From NCBI RefSeq assembly GCF_022568815.1, contig NZ_JAKZHX010000021.1, forward strand, positions 1 through 64,000: 64,000 bases of DNA, in the 5' to 3' direction. The number at the start of each line of letters is the position of its first letter. The stretch's first letter is position 1. The notes below the pieces were generated by a model. It worked only from the letters and a program-made list of their open reading frames with translations. It did no database searches and was not told the origin of the DNA. Positions 42,167 to 52,052 of this stretch are shown here, piece by piece. The translations under genes were made by a program, and so were the position numbers. The stretch is from Undibacterium paludis. GTDB taxonomy: Bacteria > Pseudomonadota > Gammaproteobacteria > Burkholderiales > Burkholderiaceae_D.

Positions 42167-42949
42167 ATGCAGGCAGACTTGCGCTGGGCAACGCTGGAGC
42201 TATTGCCGTCTGCGCCATATTCAGTCAACAGCACATCCGACCTGCCTACCCTGGGGCTGGCTTTTGCACGCCAGCGCGGCGTCCATGCCATCGCCAGCGA
42301 CCGCCGACAGGACTTTGATGCCTGGCCTGGCGAGATGGCCTATACGGCTGCAGGCGTACCCCTGTTTTCGGAATCCGGACATGGTGGTGAATATTTACTA
42401 CTGAAAATCAAAGAGCCGCAAGTTATACCGGGTAAGACGATGGCCGGGCCGCGCCATATCCTGCATGGCGACAAGACTGCCGTCAAACTGGCGGCGGAGT
42501 TACGCAGCCTGATTCTGTGCAAGGCAGATACCCTGCTGATGGAAGAACGCGCCATGGCCTGGTTGCTGCATGGCTTGTCATCATTAAAAAAAGCACGATC
42601 CAAACCCGGCCGCTACCAGCTTGAACGCCGTGTCCACGCCAGCATTCTCGACTACATGGACGCCAATCTGACAACACCGATCAGCCTGGAAGAGCTGGCC
42701 AATCTCGCCGATATGTCCTTGCTGCATTTTTTGCGCAGCTTCAGCAACGCCACGGGGATGACGCCGCATGCCTGGCTCACTGAGCGCAGGTTGCAACATG
42801 CACGTCAGTCATTACAATATGACAAATTGCCAGTGGCTGCCATTGCCATCGACAGCGGATTCAGTCATCAATCCCATCTGGGCGCCACATTAAAGCAAAA
42901 GCTCGGTATGAGTCCGCAACAGTATCGCAAACTATACAAATCGCGATAA
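42167..42949 (+). CDS. AraC-family transcriptional regulator
   Basis: 260 aa. The C-terminal 100 residues have both HTH motifs: ISLEELANLADMSLLHFLRSFSNATGMTPHAWLTERRLQHARQSL and LPVAAIAIDSGFSHQSHLGATLKQKLGMSPQQYRK. The N-terminal part (WPGEMAYTAAGVPLFSES) resembles cupin-like effector domains. AGGAG is well placed before the ATG. It may regulate the divergent racemase gene (inference from layout). Confidence 0.9.
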   Translation: MQADLRWATLELLPSAPYSVNSTSDLPTLGLAFARQRGVHAIASDRRQDFDAWPGEMAYTAAGVPLFSESGHGGEYLLLKIKEPQVIPGKTMAGPRHILHGDKTAVKLAAELRSLILCKADTLLMEERAMAWLLHGLSSLKKARSKPGRYQLERRVHASILDYMDANLTTPISLEELANLADMSLLHFLRSFSNATGMTPHAWLTERRLQHARQSLQYDKLPVAAIAIDSGFSHQSHLGATLKQKLGMSPQQYRKLYKSR

Positions 42950-42994
42950 ACATATCACCTGCCCAAGCCATTGCCTGTCCCCGGTTCGCGAAAG

Positions 42995-43006
42995 AGAACT
43001 AGTTCT
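42995..43006. promoter_or_regulatory. AGAACTAGTTCT palindrome upstream of narK1
   Basis: A 12-bp perfect palindrome with partial extension (CGAAAG before, TTTCG after), 115 bases before the narK1 ATG. GAACTAG recurs upstream of narG, moaA and narX. Confidence 0.5.
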
Positions 43007-43120
43007 TTCGGCCAGGCGCCCTCTCCTTTTGCCTTTTCCCCCACAGCCCATAGGGGAATTTCAAAATCATCGGCCTCTTCTTAAGCTGATAAGCACTTAT
43101 ACATGGAAGAGGAGTGAATC

Positions 43121-44365
43121 ATGGCAAGCGCAAGCCGGGCCTATTCGGTACTGGGGGCAAGTACTCTTGCTTTTACCGTTTGTTTTACGATATGGATGAT
43201 GTTTGGTGTGATCGGCATCCCGATCAAGAACAGCCTGCATCTGAATGAAACCGAGTTTGGCCTTCTCACGGCAATGCCGGTGCTGACTGGCTCCCTCATA
43301 CGGGTACCGCTCGGTATCTGGACTGACCGTTACGGTGGTCGTATCGTCCTGTTCTGCCTGATGCTGTTTACCGTCATCCCCATCTATCTGATCAGTTATG
43401 CCACTGCATACTGGCATTTTCTGATACTCGGCCTGTTTGTCGGCCTGGTGGGTGGATCATTCTCGGTGGGCACGCCCTATGTTGCACGCTGGTTCAAGAA
43501 AGACCGGCAGGGTCTGGCGATGGGTATATTCGGCGCGGGTAATTCTGGTGCAGCCGTCAACAAGTTCATTGCACCAGTGCTGATTGCCGCAGCAGGCTGG
43601 ACCCTGGTTCCCAAAGTCTATGCCGGCCTGATGCTGGCAACTGCCTTGATTTTCTGGGTCTTCTCGGCGACAGATCCCAGTCACAACGTCAAATCCAACA
43701 TCAGCTTTATCGGACAGTTGCGCATGCTGAAAGATCCCAAGGTATGGCGCTATTGCCAATACTATTCGGTGGTCTTTGGTGGCTATGTCGGCTTGAGCTT
43801 ATGGATGGTCAAATACTATGTGACCGAGTATGGCTTTGACATCAAGACAGCCGCCCTGCTGGCCGCCTGTTTTTCATTACCTGGCGGTGTATTGCGTGCA
43901 CTGGGTGGCTGGCTGTCCGACAAATATGGGGCTTACAAAGTGACCTGGTGGGTGATGTGGGTATGCTGGGTGGCGTTCTTCCTGCTGTCTTACCCGCAAA
44001 CCGACTTCACGATCAAGACAGTCAGTGGCCCGCAGACTTTCCATATCAGCCTGACACCCGCGATCTTTACCGTAATCCTGTTTACCGTGGGCATAGCAAT
44101 GGCGGTTGGCAAGGCGTCCGTCTTCAAGTTCATCTCGGATGATTATTCCAGCAATATCGGCGCGGTATCAGGCGTGGTGGGCCTGGCCGGCGGTCTCGGT
44201 GGCTTCATCCTGCCTATCCTGTTCGGTGCGATTGTCGATCTGACCGGCATACGCAGTTCGTGTTTCATGCTCCTGTATGGAACCGTTTGCGTCTCGCTGG
44301 TATGGATGCACTTCCAGTTCCGTCGCGAAGGCATGCTTGCAGCCCAGGCAGCATTACCCGCATAA
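43121..44365 (+). CDS. narK1: nitrate/nitrite transporter, NarK1 type
   Basis: 414 aa, twelve membrane helices of the MFS fold. IRVPLGIWTDRYGGRIVLF is the MFS loop 2-3 motif and GLVGGSFSVGTPYVARWFKKDRQGLAMGIFGAGNSGAAVN is the nitrate signature region with the small-residue GxGNxG pattern. NarK1-type carriers of denitrifiers are proposed nitrate/proton symporters. It is first of a narK1-narK2-narGHJI series and is preceded by the GAACTAG palindrome. Confidence 0.92.
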   Translation: MASASRAYSVLGASTLAFTVCFTIWMMFGVIGIPIKNSLHLNETEFGLLTAMPVLTGSLIRVPLGIWTDRYGGRIVLFCLMLFTVIPIYLISYATAYWHFLILGLFVGLVGGSFSVGTPYVARWFKKDRQGLAMGIFGAGNSGAAVNKFIAPVLIAAAGWTLVPKVYAGLMLATALIFWVFSATDPSHNVKSNISFIGQLRMLKDPKVWRYCQYYSVVFGGYVGLSLWMVKYYVTEYGFDIKTAALLAACFSLPGGVLRALGGWLSDKYGAYKVTWWVMWVCWVAFFLLSYPQTDFTIKTVSGPQTFHISLTPAIFTVILFTVGIAMAVGKASVFKFISDDYSSNIGAVSGVVGLAGGLGGFILPILFGAIVDLTGIRSSCFMLLYGTVCVSLVWMHFQFRREGMLAAQAALPA

Positions 44366-44401
44366 GCTGCATATCAATCAATTAAGCAATCAAAGGAGTT
44401 T

Positions 44402-45787
44402 ATGATGAGTCATGTATTGAGCCGGTGGGAACCGGAAAATATCGAATTCTGGAAGAAGGAAGGCGTCAGCATCGCCAATCGCAACCTCTGGATTTCCATA
44501 CCCTGCCTGATGCTGGCTTTTGCAGTCTGGATGCTGTGGAGTGTGGTGGCTGCCAATCTGGACAAGGCTGGCTTCCAATTTACCAAGGATCAGCTGTTCT
44601 TCCTGACTGCTTTACCGGCACTGTCAGGCGCAACCTTGCGCATCTTCTATTCTTTCCTGATACCGGTTTTTGGTGGCCGCAAGTGGACAGCCATTTCCAC
44701 AGCCACGCTGTTGATACCGGCCATAGGCATGGGCTTTGCCCTGCGTGACCCGTCAACCAGTTATTCAACCTTATTGATACTGGCTTTATTGTGCGGTTTT
44801 GGTGGCGGCAATTTCAGTTCCAGCATGGCGAATATCAGTTTCTTTTTCCCAAAATCGAAGAAAGGCTATGCAACAGGCATGAACGCCGGGATAGGTAACC
44901 TCGGTGTATCTGTTGTGCAGTTTCTTACACCATTTGTCATCTCATCGGCCATGTTTGGTGTTGCCCTTTCTGGTGATGGTTATTTGTTCCACAATGCCAA
45001 GACCGGCGTGGACAAAGTGTTCTGGCTGTCGAATGCAGGTTTTATCTGGGTCCCTTTCATTGCAGCCGCAACGCTGGTTGCCTGGTTTGGCATGAATGAC
45101 ATTGCTTCGGCCAAAGCCTCTTTTGCCGATCAGGCAGTGATATTCAAACGCAAACACAACTGGCTGATGTGCTGGCTTTACATAGGAACCTTCGGCTCCT
45201 TCATCGGTTTTTCTGCCGGGTTTGCGATGCTGATCAAGGCGCAGTTCCCTGAAGTGGATGTCACCAGGTTTGCCTTCCTTGGCCCACTGGCCGGAGCACT
45301 TGCACGGCCGATAGGCGGCATGATTTCTGATAAATTGGGTGGCGCCCGCCTGACATTATGGGTGTTTGCCGCCATGATCGCGACGATCGCCGTGGGAATA
45401 TTGCCAGCCTTGCATGAGCACCAGTTCATGACCTTTCTGGCGTCCTTTATCGTCATGTTCGTCCTGACCGGGCTGGGTAACGGCTCAACCTTTTGCATGA
45501 TCCCCCTGATTTTCCAGACCGAACGCGAGCGCGCTGCCGCTGGCAAAGGTGACCTGGCCCTGAAGCAGGCACGTGTCGATGCTGCCAAAGAATCTGCCGC
45601 CGTATTGGGTTTCTCAGGTGCGATTGGTGCTTACGGCGGATTCTTTATCCCGCAAAGTTTTGGCACCTCGATCAAGATGACAGGCGCGCCTGATATGGCT
45701 TTGTATATTTTCATTGCGTTTTATATAAGCTGTATGATGATCACCTGGTGGTACTACGCACGTAAAGGAGCCGAAATACCTTGCTGA
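44402..45787 (+). CDS. narK2: nitrate/nitrite antiporter, NarK2 type
   Basis: 461 aa. Twelve helices; nitrate signature GFGGGNFSSSMANISFFFPKSKKGYATGMNAGIGNLGVS. NarK2-type proteins exchange nitrate for nitrite across the inner membrane and support respiration. AAAGGAG lies before two successive ATG codons (44402 and 44405). It follows narK1 by 36 bases and ends in a terminator, so the downstream narG has its own promoter. The pair NarK1+NarK2 is typical of denitrifying proteobacteria. Confidence 0.92.
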   Translation: MMSHVLSRWEPENIEFWKKEGVSIANRNLWISIPCLMLAFAVWMLWSVVAANLDKAGFQFTKDQLFFLTALPALSGATLRIFYSFLIPVFGGRKWTAISTATLLIPAIGMGFALRDPSTSYSTLLILALLCGFGGGNFSSSMANISFFFPKSKKGYATGMNAGIGNLGVSVVQFLTPFVISSAMFGVALSGDGYLFHNAKTGVDKVFWLSNAGFIWVPFIAAATLVAWFGMNDIASAKASFADQAVIFKRKHNWLMCWLYIGTFGSFIGFSAGFAMLIKAQFPEVDVTRFAFLGPLAGALARPIGGMISDKLGGARLTLWVFAAMIATIAVGILPALHEHQFMTFLASFIVMFVLTGLGNGSTFCMIPLIFQTERERAAAGKGDLALKQARVDAAKESAAVLGFSGAIGAYGGFFIPQSFGTSIKMTGAPDMALYIFIAFYISCMMITWWYYARKGAEIPC

Positions 45788-45815
45788 ACCGGTGATGCCG
45801 TCAGGCGTCTCAAGC

Positions 45816-45851
45816 AACCTCATCAGGTCACCGGCCCGATGAGGTTTTTTT
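45816..45851 (+). terminator. terminator of narK1-narK2
   Basis: AACCTCATC / GATGAGGTT 9-bp stem with a 13-base loop, followed by seven T. Confidence 0.85.
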
Positions 45852-45896
45852 ATGGGCGACTGATTTTGCCTCCATCATCATGCACGCAGTCATCAA

Positions 45897-45914
45897 CTAG
45901 TTCTTAAGAACTAG
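45897..45914. promoter_or_regulatory. CTAGTTCTTAAGAACTAG palindrome upstream of narG
   Basis: 18-bp perfect palindrome, 120 bases before the narG ATG, at nearly the same distance as the GAACTAGTTC palindrome before narK1. Candidate operator for NarL or the Crp/Fnr protein encoded downstream. Confidence 0.55.
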
Positions 45915-46033
45915 CCGGGCCTAGTGCCAATGCGCCTGCCTTGCTGGCGCACTGAAGAATGGTCTGATCCCGTCGGAATTCATACACTTCCCCTACATAA
46001 AAGGGCAATTGCCCATCTGATATGGAGTGTACG

Positions 46034-49000
46034 ATGAGTCATTTTCTGGATAGATTGAAGTTCATGTCGCGGGTGAAGTCCAGCTTCTCTGACGGACATG
46101 GTGCGGTAGTCGACGAGGATAGGAAGTGGGAAAACGGCTACCGCAGCCGCTGGCAGCATGACAAGATCGTGCGCTCTACCCATGGTGTCAATTGCACCGG
46201 TTCCTGTTCCTGGAAGGTATATGTCAAGAATGGCCTGATCACCTGGGAAACCCAGCAAACCGATTACCCGCGCACCCGCCCTGACCTGCCGAATCATGAA
46301 CCACGCGGCTGCCCGCGCGGTGCCTCTTACAGCTGGTATGTGTATTCTGCCCAGCGCGTCAAATATCCGATGATACGTGGCCGCCTCATGGAAATGTGGC
46401 AAGAGGCCCGCAAGACCATGGGGCCGATAGATGCCTGGGAAGCCATCAGCCAGAACCCTGAAAAAGCCAAACGCTACAAGTCCGTTCGCGGCCTTGGTGG
46501 TTTCGTCCGTGCAGACTGGGATACAGCGCAGGAAATCATTGCTGCATCAAATGCCTACACCATCAAAAAATTCGGTCCAGACCGCGTCATTGGCTTCTCA
46601 CCGATTCCGGCGATGTCCATGGTGTCTTATGCAGCTGGTGCCCGCTACCTGAGTCTGATCGGTGGCGTACCGCTGTCCTTCTATGACTGGTATTGCGACC
46701 TGCCACCAGCCAGCCCGCAAATCTGGGGCGAACAGACTGACGTGCCAGAATCTGCAGACTGGTATAACTCGACTTACCTCATGGTATGGGGTTCGAACGT
46801 ACCGCAGACCCGCACGCCAGACGCCCACTTTTATACCGAGGTACGCTACAAGGGTACCAAGACGGTCGCCGTGTCATCTGACTTTGGCGAGATGGTCAAG
46901 TTTGGTGACATCTGGATGGCACCAAAACAAGGGACTGATGCAGCACTGGCCATGGCCATGGGCCATGTGATACTCAAGGAATTCCATCTTGGCAACAAGT
47001 CAGACTACTTCCGCAGCTATGTCAAACAATATACCGACATGCCCATGCTGGTGCGTCTGGTAGAACGTAATGGCAGCTATGTGCCTGACCAGATGTTGCG
47101 CGCTTCGCAATTGCCTGGCAATCTGAACGAAGCCAATAACCCTGAATGGAAAACCCTGGCCATTGATGAGCTCACAGGTGAAATCGTGTCGCCAAACGGC
47201 TCTATCGGCTATCGCTGGGGTGAAGGCAAATTCGATGAAGGTGCCAAAGTTGGCCGCTGGAATCTGGAAGCCAAAGACGGCCATTCAGGTCGCGAGATAG
47301 ACCCATTACTGAGCCTGGTGGGCAAGCATGATGAAGTCGTCACGGTAGGCTTCAATTACTTTGGTGGTGCCGATGCGAATGATATGTTGCTACGCCACCT
47401 GCCAGCCAAACGTGTGACACTGGCAGATGGCAGCACAGCACTGGTAGCGACGGTGTATGACTTGTCGATGGCAAACTATGGCGTCGATCAGGGCCTGGGC
47501 GGCGCGGTTGCGTCGTCTTATGACGATGATGTCCCCTACACACCAGCATGGCAGGAAAAACACACCAGCGTCAAGCGTGAGCTGGTCATACAGGTAGCGC
47601 GTGAATTTGCGCAGAATGCCCATGATACCCAGGGCAAGAGCATGGTCATCGTCGGTGCAGCACTGAATCACTGGTACCACAATGACATGATTTATCGGGG
47701 CATCATCAATATGCTGATGATGTGCGGTTGCGTAGGCAAATCAGGTGGCGGCTGGGCACATTATGTGGGCCAGGAAAAACTGCGTCCTCAATTTGGCTGG
47801 GCACCGCTGGCCTTTGCCAGTGACTGGGTACGCCCTGCCCGCCAGATGAATGGCACCAGCTTTTTCTATGCCCACACCAGCCAGTGGCGTCATGAAAAAC
47901 TGGCGATGGATGAGATACTGGCACCGACTGCCGACAAGTCCAAGATCAGCCACATGAGCATGATAGACATGAATGCCAAGTCTGAACGTCTGGGCTGGCT
48001 GCCATCGGCACCACAACTGGAAACCAATCCACTGGATGTTTGCGATGCTGCAGAAAAAGCAGGCCTGACACCGCAAGACTATCTGAAGAACAGTCTGCAA
48101 TCTGGCACAGTCAATATGAGTTGTGACGACCCGGACAATCCAAAGAACTTCCCGCGCAATATGTTTGTATGGCGCTCGAACATTCTCGGTAGCTCGGGCA
48201 AGGGACATGAATATTTCCTCAAGTATTTATTGGGTACACAAAATGCCCTGTTCGATGACCCTGATGAAGCAGTCAAGCCATCTGAAGTCAAATACCGCCC
48301 GGCCGCAGAAGGCAAGCTCGATCTGCTGGTGGTACTCGACTTCCGCATGAGTACGACTTGCCTGTATGGCGACATCGTCTTGCCAACGGCAACCTGGTAT
48401 GAAAAGGATGACCTGAATACCTCGGACATGCATCCCTTCATCCATCCCTTGAGCGAAGCCGTACAACCGCTGTGGGAAAGCAAGACTGACTGGGAAATCT
48501 ATAAGGGTATCGCCAAAAAATTTACCGAGATTGGTGGTGACTATCTGGGTACCCGCAAGGACATCGTCTTGCAGCCATTGATGCATGACACACCCGGTGA
48601 GCTCGGTCAGGCACTGGAACCCAAAGACTGGAAAAAAGGTGAATGTGAGCTGATACCCGGCAAGACTGCACCTAATTTCTTTGTCGTCGAACGCAACTAC
48701 AAAGATATCTACAAAAAGTTTACTTCGATAGGCCCTTTGCTGGACAAACTCGGCAATGGCGGCAAGGGCATCAACTGGAATACCGAACATGAGGTCAAGG
48801 AGATAGCTGGCATCACCAAGGTGGTGACTGAAGAAGGTATCAGCAAAGGCCGCCCACGTCTGGATACTGCGATTGATGCCTGCGAAATGATATTGACTTT
48901 TGCACCGGAAACCAATGGCCATGTCTCGGTCAAGGCATGGGAAGCACTGGGCAAGATCACGGGCCGTGACCATACTCACCTGGCTGTTGGCCGTGAACAT

Positions 49001-49759
49001 GACAAGATACGCTTCCGCGATGTGCAGGCACAGCCACGCAAGATCATCTCGGCACCAACCTGGTCTGGTCTGGAATCGGAAGAAGTCAGCTACAACGCTG
49101 GTTATACCAATGTGCATGAATACATACCATGGCGCACTTTGACTGGCCGCCAGCAGTTCTATCAAGACCATCGCTGGATGCTCGATTTTGGTGAAGGCCT
49201 GTGTGTCTATAAACCGGCCATCGATACCAAGACGGTTGCACCTATGCTCAACAGGTCGCCGAATGGTGAAAAAGAGATCGTCCTCAATTTCATCACGCCG
49301 CATCAGAAATGGGGCATCCATTCGACCTATTCAGACAATCTGCGCATGCTGACCCTGAGCCGTGGCGGCCCGCATGTGTGGGTATCTGAAGTCGAGGCGA
49401 AAGAAGCAGGCCTGGTCGATAACGACTGGGTAGAAGTCTTCAATAGCAACGGTACCCTGACAGCCCGTGTAGTAGTCAGCCAGCGTGTGCCCAAAGGCAT
49501 GTGTCTGATGTACCACGCCCAGGAAAAAATCGTCAATACACCGGGGGCGGAACTCAGTGGCAAGCGTGGCGGCATCCATAACTCGGTGACACGTGCAGTG
49601 CTGAAGCCTACCCACATGATAGGCGGCTATGCGCAACTTGCTTATGGCTTCAATTATTACGGCACCGTAGGCAGTAACAGGGATGAGTTCATCGTCTTGA
49701 GAAAAATGAAGAAAGTAGATTGGCTGGAAGGCAAACTGGAAGAGGAGTCAGCATCATGA
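46034..49759 (+). CDS. narG: respiratory nitrate reductase, alpha subunit
   Basis: 1241 aa from the ATG at 46034 (GGAG six bases upstream; an ATG at 46022 is too close to it). The FS0 [4Fe-4S] cluster ligands are His50, Cys54 and Cys58 (THGVNCTGSC) plus a later Cys in EPRGCPRG. The molybdenum ligand is Asp222 (DWYCDLPP). The Mo-bisMGD domain continues with MVWGSNVPQTRTPDAHF. The protein reduces nitrate to nitrite on the cytoplasmic face. No twin-arginine RR motif is needed. It is coupled to narH by an ATGA overlap. Confidence 0.98.
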   Translation: MSHFLDRLKFMSRVKSSFSDGHGAVVDEDRKWENGYRSRWQHDKIVRSTHGVNCTGSCSWKVYVKNGLITWETQQTDYPRTRPDLPNHEPRGCPRGASYSWYVYSAQRVKYPMIRGRLMEMWQEARKTMGPIDAWEAISQNPEKAKRYKSVRGLGGFVRADWDTAQEIIAASNAYTIKKFGPDRVIGFSPIPAMSMVSYAAGARYLSLIGGVPLSFYDWYCDLPPASPQIWGEQTDVPESADWYNSTYLMVWGSNVPQTRTPDAHFYTEVRYKGTKTVAVSSDFGEMVKFGDIWMAPKQGTDAALAMAMGHVILKEFHLGNKSDYFRSYVKQYTDMPMLVRLVERNGSYVPDQMLRASQLPGNLNEANNPEWKTLAIDELTGEIVSPNGSIGYRWGEGKFDEGAKVGRWNLEAKDGHSGREIDPLLSLVGKHDEVVTVGFNYFGGADANDMLLRHLPAKRVTLADGSTALVATVYDLSMANYGVDQGLGGAVASSYDDDVPYTPAWQEKHTSVKRELVIQVAREFAQNAHDTQGKSMVIVGAALNHWYHNDMIYRGIINMLMMCGCVGKSGGGWAHYVGQEKLRPQFGWAPLAFASDWVRPARQMNGTSFFYAHTSQWRHEKLAMDEILAPTADKSKISHMSMIDMNAKSERLGWLPSAPQLETNPLDVCDAAEKAGLTPQDYLKNSLQSGTVNMSCDDPDNPKNFPRNMFVWRSNILGSSGKGHEYFLKYLLGTQNALFDDPDEAVKPSEVKYRPAAEGKLDLLVVLDFRMSTTCLYGDIVLPTATWYEKDDLNTSDMHPFIHPLSEAVQPLWESKTDWEIYKGIAKKFTEIGGDYLGTRKDIVLQPLMHDTPGELGQALEPKDWKKGECELIPGKTAPNFFVVERNYKDIYKKFTSIGPLLDKLGNGGKGINWNTEHEVKEIAGITKVVTEEGISKGRPRLDTAIDACEMILTFAPETNGHVSVKAWEALGKITGRDHTHLAVGREHDKIRFRDVQAQPRKIISAPTWSGLESEEVSYNAGYTNVHEYIPWRTLTGRQQFYQDHRWMLDFGEGLCVYKPAIDTKTVAPMLNRSPNGEKEIVLNFITPHQKWGIHSTYSDNLRMLTLSRGGPHVWVSEVEAKEAGLVDNDWVEVFNSNGTLTARVVVSQRVPKGMCLMYHAQEKIVNTPGAELSGKRGGIHNSVTRAVLKPTHMIGGYAQLAYGFNYYGTVGSNRDEFIVLRKMKKVDWLEGKLEEESAS

Positions 49760-51309
49760 AAATACGCGCACAAGTCGGCATGGTGCTGAACCTGGATAAA
49801 TGCATAGGCTGCCATACCTGCTCGGTCACTTGCAAGAATGTCTGGACCAGCCGTGATGGTGTTGAATATGCCTGGTTCAATAACGTCGAAACCAAGCCCG
49901 GCATAGGTTATCCAAAAGAATGGGAAAACCAGCAAAAATGGAAAGGTGGCTGGCACCGCAATGAAGCTGGCAAGCTCGAACCCAGGCAGGGTGGCAAGCT
50001 GCGCATACTTGCGAACATTTTCGCCAACCCTAACCTGCCAGCGATTGATGATTATTACGAGCCTTTCACCTTCGATTATGAGCATCTGAAAAATGCACCG
50101 CTGGTGGAAACACCACCGACAGCACGCCCTATCTCTGTGCTGACTGGCAAGAAGATGGACAAGATAGTCTGGGGCCCGAACTGGGAAGACGATCTTGGCG
50201 GTGAATTTAGCGCACGTAGCAAGGACGCCCTGTTTGAAGGTGTGCAAAAAGAGATGTACAGCACCTTTGAATCGACCTTCATGATGTATCTGCCACGCCT
50301 GTGTGAACATTGCCTGAACCCGGCTTGCGTCGCATCCTGCCCTTCTGGCTCTATCTACAAGCGTGAAGATGATGGCATCGTGCTCGTCGATCAGGATAAA
50401 TGCCGTGGCTGGCGCATGTGCATCTCTGGCTGCCCTTACAAAAAGATTTATTACAACTGGAGTTCGGGCAAGGCAGAGAAATGCACTTTCTGCTATCCAC
50501 GCATAGAAGCTGGCCAGCCTACCGTGTGCTCGGAAACCTGTGTAGGTCGCATCCGTTATCTCGGTGTCTTGCTGTATGACGCTGACAAGATAGAAGCCGC
50601 CGCATCGGTGCCGGATGAAAAGGATTTGTATGAAGCCCAGCTAGGCTGCTTCCTTGACCCGCATGATCCTGAAGTAATCGCCGAAGCACGCAAGCATGGC
50701 ATACCTGAGAGCTGGATAGAATCTGCACAAAAGTCGCCTGTTTATAAAATGGCGATGGAATGGAAGATCGCCTTCCCGCTGCACCCTGAATACCGTACCC
50801 TTCCCATGGTCTGGTATGTACCACCACTGTCACCTATACAAAAGGCAGCAGAGGCAGGTCACATGGGCATGAATGGCATTATCCCGGATGTGAAGTCTTT
50901 ACGCATACCAGTGCGTTACCTGGCCAACCTGCTTACCGCAGGCAAGGAAGAACCCATCACCAGCGCCCTGGAACGCATGCTGGCCATGCGTGCCTACAAG
51001 CGCTCTGAAACCGTGTATGGCGAACTTGATCACGCCGTCTTGAAACAGGTTGGCCTGAATGCGGCGCAAGTCGAGGACATGTACCAGACGCTGGCGATCG
51101 CCAATTATGAAGACCGCTTTGTAATCCCTTCTTCACACAAGGAAATGGTGGAAGACAGCTTCAATGAAAAAGGCAGTTGCGGTTTCACCTTTGGCAACGG
51201 TTGCTCAGGCGGTACTTCGGACGGTGCGCTGTTTGGCAAGAAACCACAGGGTAGTGTGATCTTTGTCGATATGCCAAAGTCACGCAAGAAAATGTCCACT
51301 GTCGAATAA
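49756..51309 (+). CDS. narH: respiratory nitrate reductase, beta subunit
   Basis: 517 aa from the ATG at 49756 overlapping the narG stop. Four Fe-S centres are visible: CIGCHTCSVTCKNVW, CEHCLNPACVASCPSGSIYK, CRGWRMCISGCPYKK and CTFCYPRIEAGQPTVCSETC; the Trp in CRGWRMC marks the [3Fe-4S] cluster as in E. coli. The chain transfers electrons from NarI haem to NarG. The C-terminus carries the family segment CGFTFGNGCSGGTSDG, atypical but intact. Confidence 0.98.
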   Translation: MKIRAQVGMVLNLDKCIGCHTCSVTCKNVWTSRDGVEYAWFNNVETKPGIGYPKEWENQQKWKGGWHRNEAGKLEPRQGGKLRILANIFANPNLPAIDDYYEPFTFDYEHLKNAPLVETPPTARPISVLTGKKMDKIVWGPNWEDDLGGEFSARSKDALFEGVQKEMYSTFESTFMMYLPRLCEHCLNPACVASCPSGSIYKREDDGIVLVDQDKCRGWRMCISGCPYKKIYYNWSSGKAEKCTFCYPRIEAGQPTVCSETCVGRIRYLGVLLYDADKIEAAASVPDEKDLYEAQLGCFLDPHDPEVIAEARKHGIPESWIESAQKSPVYKMAMEWKIAFPLHPEYRTLPMVWYVPPLSPIQKAAEAGHMGMNGIIPDVKSLRIPVRYLANLLTAGKEEPITSALERMLAMRAYKRSETVYGELDHAVLKQVGLNAAQVEDMYQTLAIANYEDRFVIPSSHKEMVEDSFNEKGSCGFTFGNGCSGGTSDGALFGKKPQGSVIFVDMPKSRKKMSTVE

Positions 51310-51374
51310 GTTTTTCAGGTGCGCAGTGTATGCGCACCTGCAAAAAACAATAAAGACACCATAAAGGAAATCGT

Positions 51375-52052
51375 ATGCAAATTTATCGCATCCTGTCGGC
51401 CCTGATGAGCTATCCGCAAGCGGAGCTGATCGCCGCCCTGCCTGAGATTGAGCAGGCACTGCAAGACGAGCCTGAGTTTCTCGATGCCTTGCAAGCTACC
51501 CTGGACTATCTGCGTTCTGACAGCCTGATTGCACTGCAAGAAAACTATGTGGCAACGTTTGACCGCACTCATTCTTTATCGCTGCACCTGTTTGAGCACA
51601 TCCATGGCGAAAGCCGTGACCGTGGTCAGGCCATGGTCGATTTGCTGGAAGAATACCGCACTCACGGCTTTGAACCAGAAGCCAGTGAATTGCCAGATTA
51701 TGTGCCGCTGTTCCTGGAATTCCTGAGTCTCATGGATGAGAGTACCTCAGAAAAATTGCTGGGTGAAGCCATCCATGTACTGGCAGCCATAGGAATGCGC
51801 CTGCAACGCAAGGACAGCCCGTATGCCAAGCTCTTCCTGATCCTGACGACCTTGACCGATGTCGTACCGCATGAACAGGGTGAACCTCCAGTGCGTGACA
51901 TGGATGATGCAATGGAAACCTTTGGCCCCGGTGCCGATGGTGTAGAACCACTGCTCAAACCGAATCTGTCGGGTACACACCCCCTCAATTTTTATCCCAG
52001 ACAGCCCGGGCACGGTGCTGCTGCCGCCCAATCAACAGGGAGACCATCATGA
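51375..52052 (+). CDS. narJ: nitrate reductase molybdenum cofactor assembly chaperone
   Basis: 225 aa. YRILSALMSYPQAELIAALPEI and NYVATFDRTHSLSLHLFEHIHGESRDRGQAMVDLLEEY are the TorD/NarJ-family signatures. NarJ binds the NarG N-terminus and allows cofactor insertion before the NarGH complex joins NarI. It is not in the final enzyme. The 65-base gap after narH is normal, and the stop overlaps narI by ATGA. The extended Ala/Gly tail is unremarkable. Confidence 0.95.
   Translation: MQIYRILSALMSYPQAELIAALPEIEQALQDEPEFLDALQATLDYLRSDSLIALQENYVATFDRTHSLSLHLFEHIHGESRDRGQAMVDLLEEYRTHGFEPEASELPDYVPLFLEFLSLMDESTSEKLLGEAIHVLAAIGMRLQRKDSPYAKLFLILTTLTDVVPHEQGEPPVRDMDDAMETFGPGADGVEPLLKPNLSGTHPLNFYPRQPGHGAAAAQSTGRPS

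Noticed and set aside
48227..49321. A 364-codon open frame on the minus strand
   Set aside because: Antisense inside narG, with no start signal or homology.
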